Source of the DNA: Staphylococcus croceilyticus
Lineage (GTDB): Bacteria > Bacillota > Bacilli > Staphylococcales > Staphylococcaceae
Reading direction: 5' to 3'
DNA length: 64,000 nucleotides
NCBI RefSeq assembly: GCF_002902575.1
Contig: NZ_PPRD01000014.1
Span: 62,001 to 126,000 of the forward strand
Of the stretch, positions 26,846 through 35,734 are shown one piece after another. Both the position numbers and the translations under genes were made by a program. Position 1 is the stretch's first letter. The number at the start of each line of letters is the position of its first letter. The notes beneath the pieces were generated by a model. The model worked only from the letters and a program-made list of their open reading frames with translations, was not told where the DNA came from and ran no database searches.

Positions 26846-27913
26846 TTATTTGGCGTCTAAACCAATAATCTCACTTACGTTATTATAGTTGTTTTGTTTT
26901 AAATAAGTCGCGATGTCTTTATTGATTTTCTTAGTTAATCCAGGTCCTTCAATGACTAAAGATGAATAAATTTGTACTAATGATGCACCATTTCTCATCA
27001 TTTGAATTGCATCTTGTGCACTAAAGATACCACCTGTACCAATAATTAAGAATTCACCATTAGTTTGTTGGTACGCCCATTTCACTAACTCTAAGTTTCT
27101 TTTGAAAAGGGGTTTACCACTTAGGCCGCCATCTTCCACTTTATTAGATGATGTTAAGTCGTCACGTTTACGTGTAGTATTGGCTAAGATCATACCGTCA
27201 AATGTTTCTGTAATCGCTGGTAAAATATTTTTAAAACCATCGAGTTCTAAATCTGAAGTTAATTTTAAGAAAATAGGAACATTAACTTCGGTATGAGCTT
27301 TAAAATCTTTCAATGCTTGACATAACATTGAAAATTCATCTTTATCATGGAAACTTTGTAAATTCTCAGTATTTGGAGAACTAATATTAACAGTGAAGAA
27401 CGAGACATCAGCTTTAAATGTATCAATTACTTTGATGTAGTCTTGATAGCGTTCATTATAAGGTGTTGTTTTATTTACACCTACATTTAAGCCAACAGGG
27501 ATGTTGTACGCATGACGACGTAAGTTCCACAACGCTCTATTCATACCAATGTTATTGAAGCCCATGCGGTTAATTAACGCGTTATCTTCAATTAAACGAT
27601 ACATACGTGGTTTTGGGTTACCGTCTTGCGGTTTAGGTGTAATACCGCCTAACTCTAAGGCACCGAAACCAGCATGTTGAAGTGCTTTAGGTACCTCACA
27701 TGATTTATCGAAACCTGCAGCTAAGCCAACAGGGTTATTAAATGTAATACCTTTAATGGTTTGAGATAGTGATGGGTTATCATAAGTGAATAGTTTGTGG
27801 ATGATTGGTAATAAGAAAGGTTGTTTTTGTGCAAACTTCAAAGCGTCGATAGTCATGCCGTGTGCTTTTTCAGGGTCGAATTTGAATAAAAGTGGTTTAA
27901 TTAATTTGTACAT
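26846..27913 (-). CDS. pyrD: dihydroorotate dehydrogenase (quinone), class 2
   Basis: 355 residues. It oxidises dihydroorotate to orotate in pyrimidine synthesis, passing electrons from FMN to menaquinone at the membrane. The amphipathic N-terminal helices (residues 1-45) typical of class 2 are present. NPVGLAAGFDKS (60-71), INRMGFNNIGM (114-124), the active-site serine in NISSPNT (Ser178/179) and IIGTGGIFSAQDA near the C-terminus define the family. GGAGC precedes the ATG. It stands apart from the main pyr operon, as is common for staphylococcal class 2 pyrD. Confidence 0.93.
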   Translation of the reverse strand: MYKLIKPLLFKFDPEKAHGMTIDALKFAQKQPFLLPIIHKLFTYDNPSLSQTIKGITFNNPVGLAAGFDKSCEVPKALQHAGFGALELGGITPKPQDGNPKPRMYRLIEDNALINRMGFNNIGMNRALWNLRRHAYNIPVGLNVGVNKTTPYNERYQDYIKVIDTFKADVSFFTVNISSPNTENLQSFHDKDEFSMLCQALKDFKAHTEVNVPIFLKLTSDLELDGFKNILPAITETFDGMILANTTRKRDDLTSSNKVEDGGLSGKPLFKRNLELVKWAYQQTNGEFLIIGTGGIFSAQDAIQMMRNGASLVQIYSSLVIEGPGLTKKINKDIATYLKQNNYNNVSEIIGLDAK

Positions 27914-28156
27914 AATAATGCTCCTATTTCATTGTATTTGAGGCTTACTATCCTCATTTAATATCATTGAAAAACATTCTTATATTAGACTAGCATTTTC
28001 ACCAGTAATTGCATAGTTAAATTCTTTAGTGTTTGAAAATTTGCCTTAACTTTAATTACAAATTTGAATAAAGAGATTTTCGTGAAAGATTAGCGGAGGC
28101 ATTTTCAGGAAATATAATAATTAAATACTGATAAAAAATCTAAGGAGGCTAACATC

Positions 28157-29011
28157 ATGAAAAAAGAATGGCAAGACCAATTACCGTTAGATCATATACA
28201 AGACATTGCACCAGTGAGTGGTGGGGATGTGAACGAAGCGTTTAAGGTAACGACGCAAGATGATACGTATTTCTTATTAGTTCAACGCAATCGTGACAAG
28301 TCTTTCTATGCAGCGGAAATTGCGGGACTTAATGCGTTTGAAGAAGCGGATGTAACAGCGCCACGCGTCATTGCGAATGGTGAAATTAACGGTGATGCGT
28401 ACTTAATCTTAAGCTATTTAGATGAAGGAACGAGCGGAAGTCAACGTGAGTTAGGGCAACTTGTAGCTAAGATGCATAGTCAACAACAATCGGATGGACA
28501 ATTTGGATTTGATTTGCCACATGAAGGCGGGGATATTTCATTCGATAATTCATGGTCCGATTCATGGATTGAAATCTTTGTGGAACGTCGCATGGATCAC
28601 TTAAGAGATGAATTGATGCGTAAAGGGCTATGGAACGAAGAAGATAATAAAGTGTATGAACAAGTGCGTACTGTAATGATAAATGAATTGGAGGCGCATC
28701 GTAGTAAACCGTCGTTATTACATGGCGATTTATGGGGCGGCAATTATATGTTCCTTAAGGATGGGCGTCCGGCGCTATTCGACCCAGCACCATTTTACGG
28801 CGATAGAGAATTTGATTTAGGCATTACCACTGTGTTTGGTGGCTTTACCCAAGAATTTTATGATGAATATGAGAAACATTATCCTTCTGGAAAAGGCGCA
28901 CGTAAACGTTTAGAATTTTATAGATTATATTTATTTATGGTGCACTTACTTAAATTTGGCAATATGTATGCAAGTAGCGTTAACCGCTCAATGGATGAAA
29001 TATTAGCATAA
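28157..29011 (+). CDS. fructosamine kinase family protein
   Basis: 284 residues. The fold resembles aminoglycoside phosphotransferases. Catalytic Asp191 is in LLHGDLWGGNYMF and the metal-binding Asp209 in LFDPAPFYGDREFDLG; SGGDVNEAF (21-29) is the nucleotide loop. Such kinases phosphorylate fructosamines or ribulosamines on glycated proteins so the adducts fall off. AAGGAGG precedes the ATG. It is monocistronic, between pyrD (divergent) and the amidohydrolase island. Confidence 0.87.
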   Translation: MKKEWQDQLPLDHIQDIAPVSGGDVNEAFKVTTQDDTYFLLVQRNRDKSFYAAEIAGLNAFEEADVTAPRVIANGEINGDAYLILSYLDEGTSGSQRELGQLVAKMHSQQQSDGQFGFDLPHEGGDISFDNSWSDSWIEIFVERRMDHLRDELMRKGLWNEEDNKVYEQVRTVMINELEAHRSKPSLLHGDLWGGNYMFLKDGRPALFDPAPFYGDREFDLGITTVFGGFTQEFYDEYEKHYPSGKGARKRLEFYRLYLFMVHLLKFGNMYASSVNRSMDEILA

Positions 29012-29021
29012 AGATATAAAT

Positions 29022-29062
29022 TATGGAGGCATAGGTATCAATGTACCTATGCCTCCATATTT
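29022..29062 (+). terminator. long perfect hairpin terminator after the fructosamine kinase
   Basis: A 16-bp perfect stem (29022-29037 with 29044-29059) and a 6-nt loop, then TTTA. It lies between convergent genes. Confidence 0.85.
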
Positions 29063-29063
29063 A

Positions 29064-30014
29064 TTATTCACCATCTGTAACTGTTTTGATCAACTGTTTA
29101 CCATTGTCATATAACATTTTTTCGAGTTCGTGACGTGAGATTAATTCTGTTGATTCAAGTTCATCCGCTAACATTGTAACAACTTGATCTGTTGTATATG
29201 GTGCATCTGAACCATATACGATTTTATCCATATCTACGCATTGAGCAAGATTTGGCAGTTGATAGGGTAATACTTTTCCAGCTAAATCGAAATAAAGTTC
29301 CTTCATTACTTGTTCTAAATCATCAGGTTGACGTTCGCTACCAAACATCTTATTACCCATAGCGACGCGTTGCGCAATCACTGGTAATAATGCGCCACAA
29401 TGAGGGACAATCCACTTAATGTTTGGATACTTACTGAACACATTGTTTTGACTCATATAAATGATAGTACGTGTTGTATCAAAGATGAATTCCATTAATG
29501 GTGCAGGAACGACTTCACTCATCGCTTCAATATTTGGTTTCGGTTCATTAGGGTGCAATGCAACGAGTGCGTGACGTTCATTTAACTTAGCTAATACACT
29601 ATCTAAACGGTCATCACCGATATAGATTCCGCGTGCATTAGTAGGTAAAGTGAAACCTAATGCACCTTGCTGATCCAACGCTTCATCAATAGTCGTAATA
29701 CTTTCATCCACTAACGGTAATGGCAATGTCGCAAAGAACCCTAATTGCTCAGGATATTTATGAGTGAAAGAAGACGCATAGTCATTTACTTCTTTCGCTA
29801 ATTCAACCATCTCATTATCAGGAGCAGCACTGATGTGAGGGCTTGAAATAGAGAGTACACCATATTCAATTTCCATACGATTCATTAAATCTAAATATCC
29901 CTCAGGAGAGAAGGCAGGTGTTGCTACACCGTCACCTTTACCATTGAAATATTTATCTAAGAATTTTGAGAATCCAGGTGAAATATAATGTGCATGTAAA
30001 TCAATTTTCTTCAT
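29064..30014 (-). CDS. amidohydrolase-2 family metal enzyme B (ACMSD/decarboxylase-like)
   Basis: 316 residues. Metal ligands are visible: HAH (His7, His9), His154 in VALHPNEP, His205 in IVPHCGALLP and Asp270 in VYGSDAPYT. This is the amidohydrolase-2 set found in aminocarboxymuconate-semialdehyde and hydroxybenzoate decarboxylases and in lactone hydrolases. It is the last gene of a minus-strand run, 6 nt after the SnoaL-like gene. The substrate is unknown. It is a distinct homologue of amidohydrolase A in the same unit. Confidence 0.8.
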   Translation of the reverse strand: MKKIDLHAHYISPGFSKFLDKYFNGKGDGVATPAFSPEGYLDLMNRMEIEYGVLSISSPHISAAPDNEMVELAKEVNDYASSFTHKYPEQLGFFATLPLPLVDESITTIDEALDQQGALGFTLPTNARGIYIGDDRLDSVLAKLNERHALVALHPNEPKPNIEAMSEVVPAPLMEFIFDTTRTIIYMSQNNVFSKYPNIKWIVPHCGALLPVIAQRVAMGNKMFGSERQPDDLEQVMKELYFDLAGKVLPYQLPNLAQCVDMDKIVYGSDAPYTTDQVVTMLADELESTELISRHELEKMLYDNGKQLIKTVTDGE

Positions 30015-30020
30015 ATCTAT

Positions 30021-30647
30021 TTACGCTTCCTTTTCTTTAAAAGTTAACCAACTGTCGATTTCTTCATAATATGCGTTGACCTCATCTGGTCGATCAATAC
30101 CTTGAAGTTCGCTGTTTACGTCATAACCAATTTCATTTAAAGCATAAGACAAGCATGCGTAACTTTGTCGATAGCCTTCAAAATCTTGTTTAGGTAAATT
30201 AATGGTCGTTGGTTTGATCGGTGTTAAGCTGTCTTTTTCATAAATACATTCAAGACGCGTAATGTACCAAACACCTTGGTCATCTTTTTCAACGCAATAA
30301 ACTAACTTGGCATCAGATTGAAGTTCCATCTCCACATTCTGAATCGTTAAACGTGTTTGAATCGTTGCTTGCATAATCGCTACCGCACGTGTGTCGTTAA
30401 TCCAAATTTGTGAATTATGAATTTGATGTGGTGCGTATCGATTCATCTCTTTTGAAGAAACAACGAATTCATGACCTGTTCCTTTAAACCATGAAATATT
30501 AACGTAGGAATCATCAGCGAAACATGACGCCATGCTATTCCATAGTGAATTATCACGACAGAAACGCTCAAATTGAATCAGTTCTAGAATGTCTTCTTTC
30601 GCTAATAACGTTTCATTCGTATACGGCTTATTTCTTGTGAAAAGCAC
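30021..30647 (-). CDS. SnoaL/NTF2-like protein
   Basis: 208 residues. An N-terminal NTF2-like cone (about 15-150): ILELIQFERFCRDNSLWNSMASCFADDSYVNISWFKG, then RLECIYEKDSLTPI. Relatives include polyketide cyclases, dehydratases and ring-oxygenase small subunits. The C-terminal 50 residues are extra. The start is GTG with AAAGGAG 10 nt upstream. It sits between the alpha/beta hydrolase and amidohydrolase B on the same strand, so it probably acts in the same pathway. Confidence 0.65.
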   Translation of the reverse strand: MLFTRNKPYTNETLLAKEDILELIQFERFCRDNSLWNSMASCFADDSYVNISWFKGTGHEFVVSSKEMNRYAPHQIHNSQIWINDTRAVAIMQATIQTRLTIQNVEMELQSDAKLVYCVEKDDQGVWYITRLECIYEKDSLTPIKPTTINLPKQDFEGYRQSYACLSYALNEIGYDVNSELQGIDRPDEVNAYYEEIDSWLTFKEKEA

Positions 30648-30671
30648 AGTCCGAACACTCCTTTATGTTGG

Positions 30672-31508
30672 TTATCCCCACATTTCAAGTACTACATTTG
30701 CGAAACCTTCTGGCTCTTGAACATAACCAAGGTGGCCACCAGGGATATCAACGATTTTGATGCCAGTTTGTTCAGAAATGTAGAAGTTGACTTCTTGAGG
30801 GAATGAATCTCTAGAAGCGGTACCATTTAATAAAGTAATGATATCTTTATGTTTGTTTAAGTCTTCGATAGAAATATCTGATTCAGTATATTGACGAATT
30901 TCATATTTGAACCAACCTAACATTTCTTCAAAGCGTTTTTTACTTTCAGCGTCGTCTTCAGCTTGCGCCGGTTTAGACATATATTGTTGGTCAAGTTTAC
31001 TAGTATTTAATGTTTCACCGAATAATTTCATTGCTTGAGGCATGCCTTCGTTGACAGCAATATCAATAATTTCAGCATTTTTATCTTGCCAATACTTAGC
31101 ATTTGGTAAGAATGTATTGATTGGTGGTTCGTGGAAAGCAATGCGTTTAACAATATCAGAGTGTTCTTTTAATACGTGCATTGCTACGATGGCACCTGAA
31201 CTTGAACCTAATACATAGACAGGTTCGTCGCTTAAGTGTTTTGCTAATTCTGCGATGTCTTGAGCGTCGCGTTTAACACGGTAGCGACTGTCTGGGTTTG
31301 ATACTTCATCTGGTAGGGGTTCTGTTAATTCGCTTTGACCATAGCCACGACGGTCTACAGCAACAACTGTGAATTTGTCTTTTAATTGTTGTGCAAATGG
31401 CATGTAGATATCGCCTGTGCCGTTAGCGCCAGGAATGCAAATTAATACCGGTCCATTTCCTACTTTGTGATAACGTAATTTAGCACCTTTTAATTCTAAA
31501 GTTTCCAT
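30672..31508 (-). CDS. alpha/beta hydrolase
   Basis: 278 residues. Nucleophile Ser103 is in [12 protein letters not shown], the oxyanion loop is CIPGANGTG (24-32), and the catalytic His near 259 is in [18 protein letters not shown] is a typical lid-side motif. The fold is that of esterases, lactonases and C-C hydrolases. GGAGGTTATATAT precedes the ATG. It follows amidohydrolase A after a 162-nt gap containing a hairpin, so a processing site or internal promoter is possible. Confidence 0.82.
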   Translation of the reverse strand: METLELKGAKLRYHKVGNGPVLICIPGANGTGDIYMPFAQQLKDKFTVVAVDRRGYGQSELTEPLPDEVSNPDSRYRVKRDAQDIAELAKHLSDEPVYVLGSSSGAIVAMHVLKEHSDIVKRIAFHEPPINTFLPNAKYWQDKNAEIIDIAVNEGMPQAMKLFGETLNTSKLDQQYMSKPAQAEDDAESKKRFEEMLGWFKYEIRQYTESDISIEDLNKHKDIITLLNGTASRDSFPQEVNFYISEQTGIKIVDIPGGHLGYVQEPEGFANVVLEMWG

Positions 31509-31599
31509 ATATATAACCTCCGATTAATATATTTTTTATCTTAATTCTTGAAAATGTTCTAAGATAGAGGGTCACTCGTTTAAGTTGTGTCACTTTCCG

Positions 31600-31645
31600 G
31601 TGGAAAAGGCTCAAGCCTGTAGTCTTGAGACTCTTTCTTTTCCAC
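31600..31645 (-). terminator. intercistronic hairpin between amidohydrolase A and the alpha/beta hydrolase
   Basis: GTGGAAAAG (31600-31608) pairs with CTTTTCCAC (31637-31645) around an inner CTCAAG/CTTGAG. There is no T run on either strand, so it may be a partial terminator or an mRNA-stabilising stem rather than a full stop. Confidence 0.45.
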
Positions 31646-31670
31646 TAGGATTATCCACAACTACACTTCT

Positions 31671-32675
31671 TTATTTATCTAGGCCTAGTAATTTAGCCCC
31701 GTTTTTATAACTAATTTTTTCCTGTTCTTCTTCAGTTAAACCTAATTCGCTTAAGAAAGTACCTAAGTTTTCAGGTTCTACATAAGGATAGTCTGCTGAG
31801 TAAAGAATTCGATCAACACCAACTTCTGTTTTAATTAAGTCGAATTGTGGTTTTGTTAACATACCACTTGGTGTGATATAGAAATTATTTTTGAAATAAT
31901 AGCTAATAGGGTGTTTTAAGTGGTCAGCAAATAAGATATTATCCATACGTTCTAAGAAGAATGGTACGAATTCGCCCCAATGTCCAATGATTAAGTTTAG
32001 GTTAGGGTAACGGTCTAAAATACCTGCTAATACTAGGTGAATTGCATGAATCCCTACATCAACATGCCAACCATAACCGAAACAAGCAAATGTTGCGGCA
32101 GTCACATCAGGATAATTACCTTTGTAATACGCTTGATACACATCGCTAGGCACTGGTGATGGGTGTAGATAAATTGGTGCATCCATTGCTTCAGCTGCAG
32201 CGAATAAACCATCGTATTCATCTTGGTCTAAGAAACCACTCTTAGGATGACCCATAATTAAGGCGCCCTTAAATCCAAGTTCATTTACGCAACGTTTAAA
32301 TTCTTCGATAGCAGCTTCTGGTTCATTAATAGGTAATGTCGCAAAGCCTACGAAGCGGTCAGGATGTTCTTGTACATATTCTGCTAAAGTGTCATTTGCT
32401 TTCTTACATAATTCGATAGCTCGTTCGCCTTCTAAGTTAGAAGGCGCACCGTTACCGTAAGATAAAACTTGCATTTGAACATCTTGTTCATCCATGAATT
32501 TGATACGTTTATCATGATGTTTAATTTCGTCTGCATCAGTAAAACCAGACTTTTGTTCTAAACCTTCAAGCATTGTCTTCATTGGGACACCTTTAGAATC
32601 AGATGACATGTGTTTCATTGTTTCCTGTTGGATTTCATCTACAACATAATGTTCTTCAAAGTTAATACTTTTCAT
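31671..32675 (-). CDS. amidohydrolase-2 family metal enzyme A (gamma-resorcylate decarboxylase-like)
   Basis: 334 residues. The N-terminal FEEHYV (Glu8, His9) replaces HxH, as in gamma-resorcylate and related hydroxybenzoate decarboxylases. Other ligands: His171 in IYLHPSPVP, His232 in IIGHWGEFVPFFLERMD and Asp295 in LYSADYPY. GFATLPINEP is the conserved family strand. The likely reaction is non-oxidative decarboxylation of an aromatic or enol acid; the substrate is unknown. It follows the SDR gene by 42 nt in the TetR-led operon. Confidence 0.82.
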   Translation of the reverse strand: MKSINFEEHYVVDEIQQETMKHMSSDSKGVPMKTMLEGLEQKSGFTDADEIKHHDKRIKFMDEQDVQMQVLSYGNGAPSNLEGERAIELCKKANDTLAEYVQEHPDRFVGFATLPINEPEAAIEEFKRCVNELGFKGALIMGHPKSGFLDQDEYDGLFAAAEAMDAPIYLHPSPVPSDVYQAYYKGNYPDVTAATFACFGYGWHVDVGIHAIHLVLAGILDRYPNLNLIIGHWGEFVPFFLERMDNILFADHLKHPISYYFKNNFYITPSGMLTKPQFDLIKTEVGVDRILYSADYPYVEPENLGTFLSELGLTEEEQEKISYKNGAKLLGLDK

Positions 32676-32717
32676 TTGAAAAAGCCTCCTAGATATTAAT
32701 TATTCATAAAGGTTAAA

Positions 32718-33422
32718 TTACCAAGGCATTGTGCCGTTACCATCGATGAATGTACCAGTTGGACCATCTTTATCAATTGTTGCAAGTTTTACAATTGGAA
32801 TCACACCTTCAGAGGCTGGTTTAGAGTTATTACTGAAGTCACCAACTAAATCAGTGTTTGTTGAACCTGGGTCTGCAGCGTTAATTTGAATATGCGGTAA
32901 ACCTTTAGAGTATTGCAATGTTAACATTGTGACTGCAGATTTAGATGAACAGTAAGCGAGTGAGTTCACTTTAGATTCTTGTGTGTCTGGGTTAGTTACC
33001 ATACCAAATGAACCTAAACCACTACTTACATTTACTACAACAGGTTGTTCTGACTTTTCAAGAAGTGGAACAAATGTATGCATCATTCTTACAATACCAA
33101 AGACGTTTGTGTTATAAACTTTCTCCACGTCTTCAACAGTTAAATCTGCAGGTTTAGCGAACCCGCCAGAGATGCCCGCATTATTAACTAATACGTCTAA
33201 ATGTCCTTCTTTATCTTTGATTGTGTTATAAGCATTTTGAACTGAAGTGTCATCTGTGACATCAAGTTGGACGTAATCTACGCCAAGTTCCTCAGCTGCT
33301 TTTTGACCGCGTGCTTCATCACGAGAGCCAATATAAACTTTATGGCCTTGTTCTTTTAGTTCTTTCGCTGTTTCAAAGCCTAAACCTTTATTTCCACCAG
33401 TAATTAAAGTGATTCTTTCCAT
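32718..33422 (-). CDS. short-chain dehydrogenase/reductase
   Basis: 234 residues, classical SDR. The cofactor loop is TGGNKGLG (8-15), NNAG at 80-83, and the catalytic triad is Ser133/134, Tyr157 and Lys161 (YCSSK). GSRDEARGQ after strand 2 favours NADPH. Its ATG shares one base with the tetR stop (TAATG), so translation is coupled. It is the second gene of the minus-strand operon. Confidence 0.87.
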   Translation of the reverse strand: MERITLITGGNKGLGFETAKELKEQGHKVYIGSRDEARGQKAAEELGVDYVQLDVTDDTSVQNAYNTIKDKEGHLDVLVNNAGISGGFAKPADLTVEDVEKVYNTNVFGIVRMMHTFVPLLEKSEQPVVVNVSSGLGSFGMVTNPDTQESKVNSLAYCSSKSAVTMLTLQYSKGLPHIQINAADPGSTNTDLVGDFSNNSKPASEGVIPIVKLATIDKDGPTGTFIDGNGTMPW

Positions 33423-33982
33423 TATTCTGTCACCTCATTAGGTAAATATAGTCGAATTAAATTATCACGGAATGTTTCATTTGATAATTGTCTTACATTT
33501 TTTTGAAATTCAAATGTTGCAGTTGTTAAAGATTTTAAAAGCATGTCTGTTTTGAATATAGCCCATGCATCGTTATCGTAATCATTAAATAAGTCAAAAT
33601 AATACTGATTTAAATTCTTGAAAAAGTTACTTGCTCTGAATAATTGAGCATTATCGTTACCTTCAATACAAGTAAGTAAATCGCTATTATCCGTTTTAAA
33701 TTGTAAAAATATGTCGAGTGAATGGCTCATAATATCTTTTTTAGAAGTATAGCGTTGTTTAATTTCAAGCATTTGATTCATAATGTCGTCGAAGTCGTGT
33801 TCAATAATGTGGTAACATAAATCTCCTTTATCTTTAAAATGACGATAAAGGGTGCCCATACCAATATTTAGTTCTTTAGACAATCGATTCATGCTTACAT
33901 TATCTACGCCTTCATCACGAAACAATTCAATCGCTTTATCTTCAATACGTTGCCGATTCTTTAATGCATCTTTACGCATCAT
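33422..33982 (-). CDS. TetR family regulator of the amidohydrolase island
   Basis: 186 residues. HTH at about 8-55: RQRIEDKAIELFRDEGVDNV, then MNRLSKELNIGMGTLYRHFKDKGDL. AGAGGTGG precedes tandem ATG codons at 33982 and 33979; the second has better spacing. It leads the minus-strand operon and faces a perfect 7+6+7 palindrome in the divergent promoter, so it is likely an autorepressor controlling both directions. Its ligand is probably a substrate of the island. Confidence 0.87.
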   Translation of the reverse strand: MMRKDALKNRQRIEDKAIELFRDEGVDNVSMNRLSKELNIGMGTLYRHFKDKGDLCYHIIEHDFDDIMNQMLEIKQRYTSKKDIMSHSLDIFLQFKTDNSDLLTCIEGNDNAQLFRASNFFKNLNQYYFDLFNDYDNDAWAIFKTDMLLKSLTTATFEFQKNVRQLSNETFRDNLIRLYLPNEVTE

Positions 33983-34006
33983 ACCACCTCTTTAAAATTC
34001 ATATTA

Positions 34007-34036
34007 TTGACAAACGGATAATGCTCCGTTTATTAT
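34007..34036 (+). promoter_or_regulatory. promoter with palindromic operator of the divergent island
   Basis: -35 TTGACA (34007-34012) and -10 TATTAT (34031-34036) are 18 bp apart. The spacer is filled by AAACGGATAATGCTCCGTTT (34012-34031), a perfect inverted repeat with 7-bp arms. A TetR dimer here would block the plus-strand unit directly and lies about 30 nt from the tetR start. Confidence 0.75.
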
Positions 34037-34110
34037 AAAACGTGTTAATTTATATTTCAAATATTTAAGTTTTGGACATTGGAAAAATTTTTAGAAAAGA
34101 GTGGATGAAG

Positions 34111-34410
34111 ATGTCATTAAATAAAGAACAAAGACGTGTGACAAGTGAAGAACTTAAAGCTCATTTCCATGAATCAACGTTAAGTTTAGAAAATATTGCC
34201 GGAGAGATGAATATTTCTGTGGAAGATGTGGAAAAGGTATTGAACATGGATGCGCCAAATGGCTTCTTTGGAAATAAATTACAAAAATTTATTCATTTAG
34301 TTTGGGACATTCGTGACTTAATTAATAAAGATATAAAAATGAATGGTGATACACCTAAAGAATACACGTACTTAAAGGGCGAAAAAGAAGATTATTGGTT
34401 CTTACAATAG
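34111..34410 (+). CDS. DUF2316 family protein
   Basis: 99 residues from ATG 34111 (MSLNKEQRRVTSEEL). Earlier in-frame ATGs at 34072 and 34105 are poorly placed relative to the AAAGAGTGG site. The family is small and uncharacterised. The segment LSLENIAGEMNISVEDVEKVLNM (about 25-47) looks like an HTH, so a regulatory role is possible. It is the first gene of the plus-strand unit, 12 nt before the NmrA gene. Confidence 0.7.
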   Translation: MSLNKEQRRVTSEELKAHFHESTLSLENIAGEMNISVEDVEKVLNMDAPNGFFGNKLQKFIHLVWDIRDLINKDIKMNGDTPKEYTYLKGEKEDYWFLQ

Positions 34411-34422
34411 GAGAGATAAGTA

Positions 34423-35241
34423 ATGGATAAAAGTATTTTAGTTATTGGCGCTACAGGAAAACAAGGTAATGCAGTAGTCAAACAATTATTAGAAGATGAT
34501 TGGAAAGTACGTGCCTTTACACGTAATAAAAATAATGACAAATTAATATCTATTGATAATGAAAACTTAGAAATCTTCGAAGGCGACTTAAGTAATGAGG
34601 ATAGTTTAAAACAAGCAATGAAAGGTCAATACGGTGCTTATAGTGTTCAACCTATCATTGTTGATAATGTAGAAGAAGAATTACGCCAAGGCAAAATGAT
34701 TATTCATATAGCAGAACAACAAGGAGTAGAATACATGGTTTACAGTACAGCGGGTGGCGTGAACCGTGATCGCACAGGCCCTCACTTTGAAGCACTTGCT
34801 AAGATTGAGAATGAGCTTAAAGCAAGCTCATTAAACTACACAATCATTAAACCATCGTTCTTTATGGACAATTTCTTAAGAATTACTAAAGTTGAAGATG
34901 GTGAAATTATTATCCCAGAATTTATTAACCGAGATGTGAAATTTGCGATGATTTCATCTATCGATATCGCTAGAATTGCTGCTAATATTTTCGCAAATAT
35001 TGAACGTTTTAATCATCAAGCTATCGAAATTGCTTCAGATGAACTTACATTAAATGAAGTAGTGAGAACATTTGCCACAGTTACTGGTAAACCTACAGAA
35101 ATTAAAGGGTCATTTTCAAGTGGCACTGCTGAACGTGGCTGGCTTGAAGAGAAAGGTTATGTAGTTGATTTCAATCAAATGGACGACATCAATCCAAATC
35201 ACTTAACGCTAGAACAATGGATTAATAAAGTAGGTTTCTAA
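34423..35241 (+). CDS. NmrA-like NAD(P)-binding protein
   Basis: 272 residues, atypical SDR. The dinucleotide loop is IGATGKQG (8-15), with RAFTRNKNN after strand 2 favouring NADP. There is no Tyr-x3-Lys pair, as in NmrA/HSCARG sensors and some quinone reductases; YSTAGGVNRDRTGPHFEALAKIE is at about 106-128. GGAGAGA precedes the ATG. It is in the plus-strand unit of the island. It could be a redox sensor or an isoflavone-type reductase. Confidence 0.8.
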   Translation: MDKSILVIGATGKQGNAVVKQLLEDDWKVRAFTRNKNNDKLISIDNENLEIFEGDLSNEDSLKQAMKGQYGAYSVQPIIVDNVEEELRQGKMIIHIAEQQGVEYMVYSTAGGVNRDRTGPHFEALAKIENELKASSLNYTIIKPSFFMDNFLRITKVEDGEIIIPEFINRDVKFAMISSIDIARIAANIFANIERFNHQAIEIASDELTLNEVVRTFATVTGKPTEIKGSFSSGTAERGWLEEKGYVVDFNQMDDINPNHLTLEQWINKVGF

Positions 35242-35267
35242 TTTTTTTGGAAAATGAGGTAATGCAC

Positions 35268-35645
35268 ATGATTCAATCAATGTGGTTTAATTTGCACGTA
35301 GAAGATTTGGAACGTAGCAAACAATTTTATAAGAATTTAGGATTTGAAATAAATAAAAATCCAGATATGTTAGATAAAATGTTAGGAATTCAAATAGGGA
35401 AAACTATTGTTATCTTAATTGAGAATAATCATTTTGAAAAAGTTACGCATGATGCAGTATCTTCTCAACCTAATGAAGTAATCATTTCATTAGGAGTCAA
35501 AACAAATGAGGAAGTAGATGTCTTAATTAAAAAAGTTGTAGAGTCAGGTGGCAAAGTGATAGATGAACCTGGTGTATACCAAGGCTATTACGGTGCAACT
35601 TTTGCAGATCCAGATGGACATAAATATAATTTCTTAGTTTGTTAG
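35268..35645 (+). CDS. VOC family (glyoxalase/dioxygenase fold) protein
   Basis: 125 residues. Two beta-alpha-beta-beta-beta modules: MIQSMWFNLHVEDLERSKQFYKNLGF at the start and GVYQGYYGATFADPDGHKYNFLV at the end. The second-module His and the DPDGH turn are as in metal-dependent members. The ATG at 35268 follows GAGGT by 7 nt; upstream in-frame codons are too close to the site. It is the last gene of the plus-strand unit. It may be an extradiol dioxygenase-like, glyoxalase or binding protein. Confidence 0.78.
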   Translation: MIQSMWFNLHVEDLERSKQFYKNLGFEINKNPDMLDKMLGIQIGKTIVILIENNHFEKVTHDAVSSQPNEVIISLGVKTNEEVDVLIKKVVESGGKVIDEPGVYQGYYGATFADPDGHKYNFLVC

Positions 35646-35678
35646 TTAAATAAATTTTATAAATTGAATCAATTCATA

Positions 35679-35721
35679 TGCCCCCAAAGTTAGGTTGAAG
35701 TCTAATGTTGGGGGCACTTTT
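35679..35721. terminator. terminator between convergent VOC and EamA genes
   Basis: TGCCCCCAA (35679-35687) pairs with TTGGGGGCA (35708-35716), with inner GTTAG/CTAAT pairing, then CTTTT. Confidence 0.85.
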
Positions 35722-35734
35722 AATAAAAAAGTTA

